Source: Burkholderiales bacterium
Lineage (GTDB): Bacteria > Pseudomonadota > Gammaproteobacteria > Burkholderiales > Burkholderiaceae_C
Direction of reading: 5' to 3'
Assembly: GCA_005789685.1 (NCBI GenBank)
Contig: SXXD01000186.1
Location: 1 to 9,560, forward strand
DNA: 9,560 nucleotides
Below, in pieces: positions 1 through 7,113 of this stretch. Position numbers and translations under genes: made by a program. The notes under the pieces were generated by a model that was not told where the DNA came from, made no database searches, and saw only the letters and a program-made list of their open reading frames with translations. The first letter of the stretch is position 1. Each line of letters opens with the position of its first letter.

Positions 1-1
1 A

Positions 2-829
2 CGCAGTTTGAAAGTTCGCGCGGCCATTGTGGCGGCTGGTCCGTTGGCCAATTTGCTTTTAGCAGTCGTTTTGTTCAGTGCAGTGGCTTGGTGGGGCCAT
101 CCCAAAATCTTGCCCATCATTGGCCGCGTTGAGGCTGGCGCAGCGGCCGATCTTGCAGGCCTGAAAACAGGTGATCGCGTTTTGAAAGTAGGCTCTCAAG
201 AGGTGAGGGACGCTCAGCACTTAAGGGCCTTGATTCGCGGCGAAGTGGATCCTGAAGACAATGCAGAAGAATTGGACAAGGCGGCAGTTTGGGAAATTGA
301 CCGACAAGGTCAGAGCCTTTCTTTGGCCGTCAAACCCTTGCTCACATCTTTGCCAGGCCAGCCTGAATCAAGTGCCGTCAGGCGAATAGGGGCGGTGGTG
401 GGGCAGCCCTCCGACTCAGAGTGGGTGAGTGCCGGTTTTTGGGAAGGCTTGGCCCGAGGCTACGGTCAAGTCGAGCAAATTACGCTGCTGACGGGCCAAC
501 TCATTGGCCAAATGCTGACCGGCGAGGCCTCTTCGAAGCACCTGAGCGGTCCCTTGACCATTGCGGAGCAGGCTGGGCAGTCTGCCCAAAGAGGTTTGCC
601 GTCTTATTTAACTTTTCTGGGCCTGATCAGCGTCAGTTTGGGACTTCTCAATCTCCTGCCATTGCCCATGCTGGATGGGGGACACCTGATGTATTATCTT
701 TGGGAGTCTCTGACCGGCAAACCGGTTTCCGTTGCTTGGCAACGGGGTTTGCAAAAAGTCGGTTTGGCTTTGTTGATTTTCATCATGGCCTTGGCTTTTT
801 TCAATGATCTGGCGCGACTCTTTACTTAA
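2..829 (+). CDS. rseP: RseP site-2 intramembrane zinc metalloprotease, 5'-truncated by the window edge
   Basis: This is the C-terminal part of RseP, the inner-membrane protease that cleaves RseA within the membrane to release sigma-E, and also clears leftover signal peptides. The frame is already open at base 2, so the start codon and the HExxH zinc site lie upstream of the window. Numbering from the TTG codon at 8, the visible parts are the GPLAN motif (11-15), a membrane segment (about 16-29), one PDZ domain (about 35-108, with the RVEAGAAADLAGLKTGD core), the conserved SGPLTIA stretch (180-186), a membrane segment (about 198-217), the second zinc-ligand motif LDGG (222-225) and a last membrane segment (about 250-265). 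GPLAN to LDG spans about 212 residues, against about 298 in E. coli RseP, so one of the usual two PDZ domains seems absent. The stop codon lies 9 nt before bamA. Identity is secure from LPLPMLDGGH and the gene order. Confidence 0.95.
   Translation, partial: RSLKVRAAIVAAGPLANLLLAVVLFSAVAWWGHPKILPIIGRVEAGAAADLAGLKTGDRVLKVGSQEVRDAQHLRALIRGEVDPEDNAEELDKAAVWEIDRQGQSLSLAVKPLLTSLPGQPESSAVRRIGAVVGQPSDSEWVSAGFWEGLARGYGQVEQITLLTGQLIGQMLTGEASSKHLSGPLTIAEQAGQSAQRGLPSYLTFLGLISVSLGLLNLLPLPMLDGGHLMYYLWESLTGKPVSVAWQRGLQKVGLALLIFIMALAFFNDLARLFT
717..752 (+). other. Interrupted 14-bp hairpin inside the 3' end of rseP
   Basis: GCAAACC (717-723) is complementary to GGTTTGC (746-752), and CCGTTGC (729-735) to GCAACGG (739-745). 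The loop is TTG and there is a 5-nt bulge, GGTTT (724-728), on the 5' side. No T-run follows, so it is not an intrinsic terminator. It lies within codons for the TGKPVSVAWQRGLQKV segment, about 87 nt before the bamA start. It could be a processing, stability or regulatory structure of the rseP-bamA transcript, or a chance product of codon choice. The pairing is read directly; any function is inference. Confidence 0.45.
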
Positions 830-838
830 TTCAAACGC

Positions 839-3139
839 ATGAACTTTCTCCCCAATCGATTTCGCTTGCATCACTTGTGTGTGTTGCTAGCAGCGGCCAT
901 CAGCGGCTTGTCTGCGTGGGCCGTTGAGCCTTTCAAATTGAAGGACATTCGCGTTGAGGGTCTTCAGCGCATTGAGTCCGGTACGGTGTTTGCATCTTTG
1001 CCTTTCCGCGTTGGCGACATGTACAACGATGAATCGGGTGCGGCCGCCATTCGCGCTTTGTTTGCGCTGGGGTTGTTCAAAGATGTCAGGCTGGATGCCC
1101 AAGGCGATGTGTTGGTGGTCATTGTAGAAGAGCGTCCCTCCATTTCAGAAGTTGAATGGGTGGGTCTGAAAGAGTTCGACAAAGATGTCTTGCTAAAGGC
1201 TTTGAAAGAGGTGGGTATTTCTGAAGGCCGCCCCTTTGACAAAGCCTTGGCAGACAAAGCCGAGCAGGAATTGAAGCGTCAATACATTACGCGCAGTTTG
1301 TATGGTGCCGAGGTGGTCACAACAGTCACCCCAGTAGACCGCAACCGTGTGAAGCTGACCTTCACAGTATCTGAAGGTGGCCCTTCCAAAATCAAAGAAA
1401 TTCGCATCACGGGCAATCAAAACTTTTCTGAGGGCACGCTCAAGGATCAGTTCAATTTGGATGTGGGTGGCTGGCTAAGTTGGTACACCAAATCTGACCG
1501 TTATTCCCGTACCAAGCTCAATGCCGACCTGGAAGCGCTTCGCTCTTACTATTTAAGCCGTGGTTTCCTAGAGTTCCGAATTGACTCAACCCAAGTGGCC
1601 ATCTCATCCGACAAACAAGACATCTCGGTTGCCATCAATGTGACCGAAGGCGAGCGGTTTGTCGTCTCTGCTGTCAAGCTTGAAGGCAACTATTTGGGCA
1701 AAGAAGACGAGTTCAAAGCCCTTGTCAAAATTGGCCTGGGCCAGCCTTACAACGCAGAAACCGTGGCCGAAACCAACAAAGCGTTCACTGATTACTTTGG
1801 CAAGTTTGGTTTTGCTTTTGCGCGTGTCGATGTCCGTCCCGAAATTGATCGCTTGACCAACCGTGTGACCTTTGTCCTTATTGCCGATCCTTCACGCCGT
1901 GCCTATGTTCGCCGCATCAATGTGGCTGGCAACAACCGAACACGCGACGAGGTGGTCAGGCGCGAATTTCGCCAGCTGGAGTCTGCCTGGTACGACGGCG
2001 ACAAAATCAAGTTATCGCGCGACCGTGTCGACCGCTTGGGCTTCTTTACAGAAGTCAACATTGATACCCAAGAGGTACCTGCCACCACTGACCAAGTTGA
2101 CCTCACCGTCAATGTCGTCGAAAAACCAACGGGCAGTGTTTCTCTCGGTGCTGGTTTTTCATCCACTGAAAAAGTGGCTTTGAGTTTTGGTATTCGCCAG
2201 GAAAATGCGTTTGGTTCCGGCAACTACTTGGCCACCGAAGTCAATACCAGCAGATACAACAGAACCATTGTCATCAGCACTACCGATCCGTACTTCACGC
2301 CAGAGGGAATTTCGCGAACCATCGATGTTTTCCATCGCACCACGCGGCCTTATTTGGGCGATTTGAATGCTTACAGTTTGGTCAGCTCAGGTGCTGGCAT
2401 GCGCTTTGGTGTGCCCTTCAGCGAGATCGACACCGTTTATTTTGGTGCCAATCTAGAGCAGACGTCTATTCGCCCAGGCAACAACTTGCCAAATGCCTAT
2501 GTGGAATACATGCAGCAATTTGGTTCCACCAGCAATTCACTTCCCTTTACCATTGGCTGGGCCAGGGATGGCCGCGACAGCGCTTTGGTGCCAACGCGAG
2601 GTATTTTGCAGCGCTTTAACTCTGATTTGAGTGCCAGCGGCGATGCCCGTTACGTCCGTACAAACTATCAAATTCAGCAATACACGCCTTTAACTAAAAA
2701 GTACACACTGGCTCTGAATGCCGACTTGGGTTGGGGTCAAGGCTTGTCCAATCGGCCCTATCCGCTGTTTAAAAACTATTTCGTAGGTGGCCTGGGCAGC
2801 GTTCGCGGTTTCCAGCAATCCACTTTGGGGCCCTCAGACAGCACCAACAGTCTGTATTTGGGCGGACCTAAGAAAATTGTTTTGAATGCCGAGCTGATGG
2901 CACCATTTCCGGGCGCTGGCAACGATCGCACCTTGCGACTTTTTGCCTTCACTGACGTCGGTCGAGCCTTTGGCGAGAACGAAAAGATCAATTTCGGCGA
3001 ACTCCGCTCCTCAATTGGCGTGGGTTTAAGCTGGATTTCACCCATGGGTCCATTGCGCTTTTCATATGCATTGCCTATGAAGCGTCAGGTTGCGGATAAA
3101 ATCCAAAGATTGCAATTCCAAATCGGAACTTCCTTTTAA
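839..3139 (+). CDS. bamA: BamA, outer-membrane protein assembly factor (Omp85 family)
   Basis: This is the central subunit of the BAM complex, which folds and inserts beta-barrel proteins into the outer membrane. At 766 residues it is a normal length for the family. A signal peptide covers residues 1-28 (hydrophobic LCVLLAAAISGL, probable cleavage after AWA). Five POTRA domains follow at about 32-99, 100-179, 183-270, 273-352 and 355-430. The 16-strand barrel runs from about 431 to 766. The barrel contains the conserved loop-6 VRGF motif (655-658), within GGLGSVRGF. The C-terminus is a typical outer-membrane beta-signal ending in phenylalanine (QFQIGTSF). The ATG at 839 is chosen because it gives a complete signal peptide; no strong Shine-Dalgarno is visible, so coupling to rseP 9 nt upstream is plausible. 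The stop codon overlaps the skp start by one base (TAATG). Rated very secure. Confidence 0.98.
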   Translation: MNFLPNRFRLHHLCVLLAAAISGLSAWAVEPFKLKDIRVEGLQRIESGTVFASLPFRVGDMYNDESGAAAIRALFALGLFKDVRLDAQGDVLVVIVEERPSISEVEWVGLKEFDKDVLLKALKEVGISEGRPFDKALADKAEQELKRQYITRSLYGAEVVTTVTPVDRNRVKLTFTVSEGGPSKIKEIRITGNQNFSEGTLKDQFNLDVGGWLSWYTKSDRYSRTKLNADLEALRSYYLSRGFLEFRIDSTQVAISSDKQDISVAINVTEGERFVVSAVKLEGNYLGKEDEFKALVKIGLGQPYNAETVAETNKAFTDYFGKFGFAFARVDVRPEIDRLTNRVTFVLIADPSRRAYVRRINVAGNNRTRDEVVRREFRQLESAWYDGDKIKLSRDRVDRLGFFTEVNIDTQEVPATTDQVDLTVNVVEKPTGSVSLGAGFSSTEKVALSFGIRQENAFGSGNYLATEVNTSRYNRTIVISTTDPYFTPEGISRTIDVFHRTTRPYLGDLNAYSLVSSGAGMRFGVPFSEIDTVYFGANLEQTSIRPGNNLPNAYVEYMQQFGSTSNSLPFTIGWARDGRDSALVPTRGILQRFNSDLSASGDARYVRTNYQIQQYTPLTKKYTLALNADLGWGQGLSNRPYPLFKNYFVGGLGSVRGFQQSTLGPSDSTNSLYLGGPKKIVLNAELMAPFPGAGNDRTLRLFAFTDVGRAFGENEKINFGELRSSIGVGLSWISPMGPLRFSYALPMKRQVADKIQRLQFQIGTSF

Positions 3140-3657
3140 TGAAAACACTTCGTCATTTCTCACAAGTTTGTTTGTTGGCATTCGGTGCACTGGGTGCGGC
3201 CGCGGTCAGCGCACAGGAATTCAAAATCGGTTTTGTCAACACAGATCGCATCTTTCGCGAGGCCAGTACTGCCAAGACTGCACAGGCAAAGTTGGAGCAA
3301 GAATTTTCAAAGCGTGAAAAAGATTTGATCGACTTGGGTAATACCATCAAAACTGCGTCTGATAAATTTGAACGTGAAGCGCCCACACTGTCTGAAACAC
3401 AGCGCAACACACGTCAAAAGCAACTCATGGACCAAGACCGCGAGTTTCAACGCAAGCGCCGTGAATTTCAAGAAGACCTGAACACGCGCAAAAATGAAGA
3501 ACAACAAGTGGTCATTGAACGTGCAAACCGAGCCGTGAAAGTGGTGGCTGAAGCTGAAAAATACGACGTTATTTTCCAAGAAGCTGTCTATATCAACCCC
3601 AAGCACGACATCACTGACAAAGTCATCAAGTCTCTCAACGCCACGGCTGGCAAATAA
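3139..3657 (+). CDS. skp: Skp/OmpH family periplasmic chaperone
   Basis: Skp is a soluble trimeric periplasmic chaperone that holds unfolded outer-membrane proteins after Sec export and delivers them to BamA. The product is 172 residues, close to the roughly 160-170 usual for the family. Residues 1-25 form a signal peptide ([15 protein letters not shown], cleavage before QEF). The mature N-terminus has the family signature [15 protein letters not shown] long charged, helical, coiled-coil stretch follows at about 45-125, rich in K, R, E and Q (for example [20 protein letters not shown]). The C-terminal [12 protein letters not shown] and '[11 protein letters not shown]' segments are also typical. 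The ATG overlaps the bamA stop by one base, which indicates translational coupling and fits a chaperone made together with its client acceptor. Identity is firm from sequence pattern and position. Confidence 0.96.
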   Translation: MKTLRHFSQVCLLAFGALGAAAVSAQEFKIGFVNTDRIFREASTAKTAQAKLEQEFSKREKDLIDLGNTIKTASDKFEREAPTLSETQRNTRQKQLMDQDREFQRKRREFQEDLNTRKNEEQQVVIERANRAVKVVAEAEKYDVIFQEAVYINPKHDITDKVIKSLNATAGK

Positions 3658-3688
3658 GCGCCCGTACCGAGAGAAATGGACTCGTGCT

Positions 3689-4681
3689 GTGCTGCTTGGC
3701 GACATCGTTAAGGCTCTAGGCGGCAGCCTTCAAGGCAGTCCACAAACCCCCATCGAAAAACTGGCCCCGCTTGAAACCGCGGGCCCGAATGACTTGAGTT
3801 TTCTCAGTCACCCCAAATACCAAATGCGCTTAACGCAATCTCTCGCGGCTTGTGTCATTGTCACGCCGCAATTTAAAGAATTGGCAATCACGCGCGGTGC
3901 TTGCATCGTGACCGAAGACCCCTATCACTACTTTGCCAAACTCACGCAATTTTGGAAAAAGCAAACCACACCTGCTGGGCGTGCCCGAATTCACCCCAGT
4001 GCTGTGGTCGACCCTGAGGCCCACATTGCCGGCACAGCCATCATCGGCCCTCTGTGTGTGGTCGAGCGAGGTGCCAAGGTGGGCGCCTATTCTCAATTGA
4101 AATCGAGAGTGACTTTGGGTGAGGCTTGCGAAATTGGCGAACGCTGCATTGTTCACTCAGGGGTCGTGATAGGTGCTGATGGGTTTGGCTTTGCCCCGCA
4201 CCAAGGTACGTGGGAAAAAATTGAACAACTCGGCGCTGTGAAAATTGGTAACGATGTAGAGATTGGCGCCAATACATGCATCGACAGGGGCGCCTTGCAA
4301 GACACCCTCATTGAAGACGGCGTGAAATTAGACAACCTCATCCAAATCGGCCACAACGTGCACATTGGCAAACACACTGCCATGGCGGGTTGTGTGGGTG
4401 TGGCGGGCAGTGCGCGTATTGGCGCCCATTGCACGATCGGTGGCGGCGCCATTGTTTTAGGACACCTTACTTTGGCAGATGGTGTGCATATCTCTGCGGC
4501 CACTGTTGTCACGCGTTCTATTTCACAAGCTGGCAATTACACAGGCCTGTTCCCCATCGACGACAATGCCACATGGGAAAAGAATGCCGCCAGCTTGAAG
4601 CAACTGCACAAGTTGCGCGATCGAATTAAATCCTTGGAGGCTCAACTCCTTCAGCCACCATTTAAGGACAAAAAATCATGA
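3689..4681 (+). CDS. lpxD: LpxD, UDP-3-O-(3-hydroxyacyl)glucosamine N-acyltransferase
   Basis: LpxD performs the third step of lipid A synthesis in the cytoplasm: it transfers a 3-hydroxyacyl chain from acyl carrier protein to the 2-amine of UDP-3-O-acyl-glucosamine. The product is 330 residues, normal for the family. The N-terminal uridine-binding domain (about 1-100) has [11 protein letters not shown] and the [16 protein letters not shown] block. A left-handed beta-helix of hexapeptide repeats covers about 101-275 (IHPSAVV, IGPLCVV and so on). The catalytic histidine is H222 in [10 protein letters not shown], equivalent to E. coli H239; H259 in LGHL matches the second conserved histidine. 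A C-terminal helix (about 295-322) follows. The start is the GTG at 3689, the only start-type codon in this frame close to the domain boundary. Its ribosome site is weak (GAGAG about 15 nt upstream, GGA 8 nt upstream). The ATG at 3676 is out of frame. The stop overlaps the fabZ ATG (ATGA). Confidence 0.96.
   Translation: MLLGDIVKALGGSLQGSPQTPIEKLAPLETAGPNDLSFLSHPKYQMRLTQSLAACVIVTPQFKELAITRGACIVTEDPYHYFAKLTQFWKKQTTPAGRARIHPSAVVDPEAHIAGTAIIGPLCVVERGAKVGAYSQLKSRVTLGEACEIGERCIVHSGVVIGADGFGFAPHQGTWEKIEQLGAVKIGNDVEIGANTCIDRGALQDTLIEDGVKLDNLIQIGHNVHIGKHTAMAGCVGVAGSARIGAHCTIGGGAIVLGHLTLADGVHISAATVVTRSISQAGNYTGLFPIDDNATWEKNAASLKQLHKLRDRIKSLEAQLLQPPFKDKKS
4664..4668 (+). promoter_or_regulatory. Ribosome binding site for fabZ
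   Basis: AAGGA lies 9 nt before the fabZ ATG at 4678 and inside the last codons of lpxD. It supports the first of the two adjacent ATG codons (4678 and 4681) as a start and shows that fabZ has its own initiation signal despite the ATGA overlap. Confidence 0.7.
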
Positions 4682-5118
4682 TGGACATCTACCAAATTCT
4701 CAAACAATTGCCGCATCGTTTTCCAATTTTGTTGGTTGACCGCGTGCTTGAAATTGAAAAGGGTGTGCGCATCAAAGCGCTGAAAAATGTGTCCGTCAAC
4801 GAGCCTTATTTCTCCGGACATTTTCCATCGCGCCCGGTCATGCCCGGCGTGTTGATGCTGGAGGCGTTGGCACAGGCGGCGGCACTGTTGGCTTTCGATA
4901 CCATGGGCGAGACACCCGACGAAAACACCGTGTACTACTTTGCTGGCATTGACGGTGCCAGGTTCAAGCGGCCAGTAGAGCCAGGCGATCAACTCATTTT
5001 GGAAGTTGAACTCGATCGCATGAAAGCAGGTGTTTTCAAGTTCAAGGCGCGCGCCAAAGTAGGCGAAGAAATTGCGGTGGAAGCCGAACTCATGTGCACC
5101 ATGCGCAAAGTGGCCTAA
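4678..5118 (+). CDS. fabZ: FabZ, (3R)-hydroxyacyl-ACP dehydratase
   Basis: FabZ is the cytoplasmic hot-dog-fold dehydratase of type II fatty acid synthesis; it removes water from 3-hydroxyacyl-ACP. It competes with LpxA and LpxD for the same 3-hydroxyacyl-ACP pool, which explains its position between lpxD and lpxA and its role in balancing phospholipid and lipid A. The product has 146 residues, a standard length. [15 protein letters not shown] (11-25) is the family N-terminal signature. The active-site motif is [17 protein letters not shown], with catalytic H48 and E62. The middle and C-terminal [19 protein letters not shown] block is also typical. It overlaps lpxD by 4 nt (ATGA) and lies 12 nt ahead of lpxA. 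Nothing unusual is seen. Confidence 0.97.
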   Translation: MMDIYQILKQLPHRFPILLVDRVLEIEKGVRIKALKNVSVNEPYFSGHFPSRPVMPGVLMLEALAQAAALLAFDTMGETPDENTVYYFAGIDGARFKRPVEPGDQLILEVELDRMKAGVFKFKARAKVGEEIAVEAELMCTMRKVA

Positions 5119-5130
5119 TCGATCAAGCCT

Positions 5131-5934
5131 ATGACGACCCAGTCTCGTATTCACGCCACGGCCCTTGTTGATTCTGCTGCTCAGCTAGACAGCAGTGTCA
5201 CGGTGGGGCCTTATACGGTCATTGGTCCTCATGTTCGCATTGATGCGGGAACCTCGGTAGGCAGCCACTGTGTCATTGAAGGCCACACCACCATTGGCAA
5301 AGACAACAAAATATTTCAGTTCAACTCTTTAGGTGCAGTGCCGCAAGATAAAAAATATGCCGGCGAGCCCTGCGAGTTGGTCATTGGCGAGCGCAACACC
5401 ATCCGCGAGTTTTGCACGTTCAACATTGGCTCCCCTGGCGACACAGGTGTCACCCAGTTGGGCAACGACAACTGGATCATGGCCTATGTCCATTTGGCGC
5501 ACGATTGCAAGGTGGGCAATCACACTATTTTTGCCAACAGTTCGCAGCTGGCGGGCCATGTGCACGTAGACGACTGGGTTATTTTGGGCGGCTTCACGGT
5601 GGTCCATCAGTTCTGTCGTTTGGGTGCGCACAGTTTCACCGCCATGCATTCTTTGTTGTTTGCCGATTTACCGCCCTTTGTCATGGCCCAAGGGCAGCCA
5701 GCACAGCCAAGATCGATGAACTTTGAAGGCCTGAGAAGGCGCGGCTTCACGCCTGAAAGAATTTCAGCAGTCAAGGCCATGTACAAAAGCTTGTACCGCC
5801 AGCAACTCACACTGGCTCAGGCCCAAACTGAAATTGAGTTGCTGACGCAAAAGTACCCAGAGGCCAAGGGCGATGTCGACATGATGATCAGCTTCTTGCA
5901 AGGCACATCCCAAGACCGCGGCATTGTGAGATAA
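5131..5934 (+). CDS. lpxA: LpxA, UDP-N-acetylglucosamine acyltransferase
   Basis: LpxA catalyses the first, reversible step of lipid A synthesis: transfer of a 3-hydroxyacyl chain from ACP to the 3-OH of UDP-GlcNAc. At 267 residues it is close to E. coli LpxA (262). A left-handed beta-helix of hexapeptide repeats covers about 5-185, and a helical C-terminal domain follows. The catalytic base is H124 in [10 protein letters not shown] (E. coli H125), with H121 as the neighbouring conserved histidine. KYAGEP (75-80), VVHQFC (157-162) and EGLRRRGF are the other family signatures. At the hydrocarbon-ruler position (E. coli G173) this protein has M172, which predicts a preference for shorter chains, probably C10. 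The start ATG at 5131 gives the normal N-terminus; the ribosome site is weak (AAG only), which suggests coupling to fabZ. It ends with IVR and a TAA, followed by a hairpin. Confidence 0.97.
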   Translation: MTTQSRIHATALVDSAAQLDSSVTVGPYTVIGPHVRIDAGTSVGSHCVIEGHTTIGKDNKIFQFNSLGAVPQDKKYAGEPCELVIGERNTIREFCTFNIGSPGDTGVTQLGNDNWIMAYVHLAHDCKVGNHTIFANSSQLAGHVHVDDWVILGGFTVVHQFCRLGAHSFTAMHSLLFADLPPFVMAQGQPAQPRSMNFEGLRRRGFTPERISAVKAMYKSLYRQQLTLAQAQTEIELLTQKYPEAKGDVDMMISFLQGTSQDRGIVR

Positions 5935-5967
5935 GTGGTGCAAGCGCCTAGCATGCCTCAGCTGTCT

Positions 5968-5989
5968 AAAGCCCCTGAAGGGGCTTTTT
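5968..5989 (+). terminator. Terminator-like hairpin between lpxA and lpxB, possibly an attenuator or ribosome-site switch
   Basis: A perfect 8-bp stem, AAAGCCCC (5968-5975) with GGGGCTTT (5980-5987), encloses the tetraloop TGAA and is followed by a T-run (5985-5989). This is the classic form of an intrinsic terminator. It starts 34 nt after the lpxA stop. AAGGGG (5979-5983 with the preceding A at 5978) also sits 8 nt before the ATG at 5992, so the 3' arm holds the best Shine-Dalgarno for lpxB. If lpxB started at the GTG at 5935, the hairpin would be coding (S-K-A-P-E-G-A-F). The structure is directly visible; whether it terminates, attenuates or only hides the ribosome site is inference. Confidence 0.6.
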
Positions 5990-5991
5990 CC

Positions 5992-7113
5992 ATGGCCATG
6001 GTGGCTGGTGAAACCTCAGGCGATTTGTTAGCAGGTTTAATGATGCAGGGCATTCGCGCGCAATGGCCCAACGCCAATTTGTATGGCATCGGTGGGCCAC
6101 GCATGCAAGCCCAAGGCTTTAACGCTTTATGGCCTTCAAACAAATTGGCCGTGCGTGGCTATGTTGAGGTATTGCGGCACTACAGAGAAATTGTGAGCAT
6201 TCGCAATCAACTCAAAGCACAATTGCTGGCCAAACCGCCCCAAGTTTTTGTGGGTGTAGACGCACCCGATTTCAACCTCGACTTAGAGCGCGACTTAAAG
6301 CAAGCTGGCATTCCGACTGTGCATTTTGTGTGTCCTTCTATTTGGGCCTGGCGCGCGGAGCGCATTGAGAAAATCATACAAAGTGTGGACCATGTATTGT
6401 GTATTTTTCCCTTTGAAACTGAATTGCTGCATGCTCACGGCATTCCAGCCACTTATGTAGGACACCCTTTGGCGCAAGCCATTCCCATGCATGTTGACAC
6501 GCTCAAAGCGCGGCAAGAATTAAAGTTAGAAGCAGACAGGCCCGTGGTGGCTTTGCTTCCGGGAAGTCGCGAATCAGAAATCACCTATTTGGCCGAGCGG
6601 TTTTTGAAAACGGCCATGTTGCTAAGTCAGCAACAACCGAAATTGCAATTCGTCTTACCCGCCATGCCTGCCATGCAATCGCGCATCGAACGCATTCGCG
6701 ACAAGGTGGGCGCCACCCATGTTCAAATTTTGAAGGGGCAGTCGCATGTAGCATTGGCGGCTTGCGATGTCACACTCATTGCCAGTGGCACGGCCACACT
6801 CGAAGCGGCACTGTTCAAAAAGCCCATGGTCATTGCTTACAACATGAACTGGATCAGCTGGCAAATGATGAAGCGCAAAAAACTTCAGCCATGGGTGGGC
6901 CTGCCCAACATCTTGGCGCGAGAGTTTTGCGTGCCTGAACTTTTACAAGATCAAGCCACGCCAGAAAATATGGCTGTGGCTGTTTTGGACTGGTTGCGTT
7001 CTCCCGATAAAGCCCAAGCCTTGGCCAGTCGTTTTGAAACCATGCACCAGTCCTTGCTGCGTGATACGCCCACATTGGCAGCCCATGCGATCCAAACGCT
7101 TGTTAACGCCTGA
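5992..7113 (+). CDS. lpxB: LpxB, lipid-A-disaccharide synthase
   Basis: LpxB is the GT19 glycosyltransferase that joins UDP-2,3-diacylglucosamine to 2,3-diacylglucosamine 1-phosphate (lipid X), forming the lipid A disaccharide at the inner face of the inner membrane. From ATG 5992 it is 373 residues (E. coli 382). Signatures are MVAGETSGD at the N-terminus, [19 protein letters not shown] (about 87-95), CPSIWAWR (about 114-121), YVGHPL (about 155-160), [10 protein letters not shown] (about 188-197), [10 protein letters not shown] (about 265-274) and GLPNILARE (about 303-311). The start is ambiguous. The frame is open from GTG 5935 directly after the lpxA stop (392 residues), and ATG 5953 is also possible. 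I prefer 5992 because AAGGGG lies 8 nt upstream and the longer forms would translate through a terminator-like hairpin. The cost is that the first beta-strand begins at the initiator methionine. The 3' end overlaps rnhB by about 29 nt. Confidence 0.93.
   Translation: MAMVAGETSGDLLAGLMMQGIRAQWPNANLYGIGGPRMQAQGFNALWPSNKLAVRGYVEVLRHYREIVSIRNQLKAQLLAKPPQVFVGVDAPDFNLDLERDLKQAGIPTVHFVCPSIWAWRAERIEKIIQSVDHVLCIFPFETELLHAHGIPATYVGHPLAQAIPMHVDTLKARQELKLEADRPVVALLPGSRESEITYLAERFLKTAMLLSQQQPKLQFVLPAMPAMQSRIERIRDKVGATHVQILKGQSHVALAACDVTLIASGTATLEAALFKKPMVIAYNMNWISWQMMKRKKLQPWVGLPNILAREFCVPELLQDQATPENMAVAVLDWLRSPDKAQALASRFETMHQSLLRDTPTLAAHAIQTLVNA

Noticed and set aside
421..807. Alternative + strand frame inside rseP (128 codons)
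   Set aside because: It is a shadow frame within a well-supported rseP coding sequence; the product has no family signature.
3676..3678. ATG at 3676 as the lpxD start, implying a frameshift
   Set aside because: It is out of frame with the full-length LpxD sequence. GTG 3689 gives a complete, family-typical N-terminus, so no frameshift is needed.
3668..3684. CGAG...CTCG hairpin between skp and lpxD
   Set aside because: The stem is only 4 bp with a 9-nt loop and no T-run; too weak to call, although it overlaps the weak lpxD ribosome site.
4651..5154. Long - strand open frame (167 codons) opposite fabZ
   Set aside because: It mirrors fabZ almost exactly and is rich in histidine and arginine, typical of an antisense shadow; there is no promoter or ribosome site evidence.
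6107..6119. AAGCC/GGCTT hairpin inside lpxB
   Set aside because: A 5-bp stem inside a coding region, with no T-run or special position; expected by chance.
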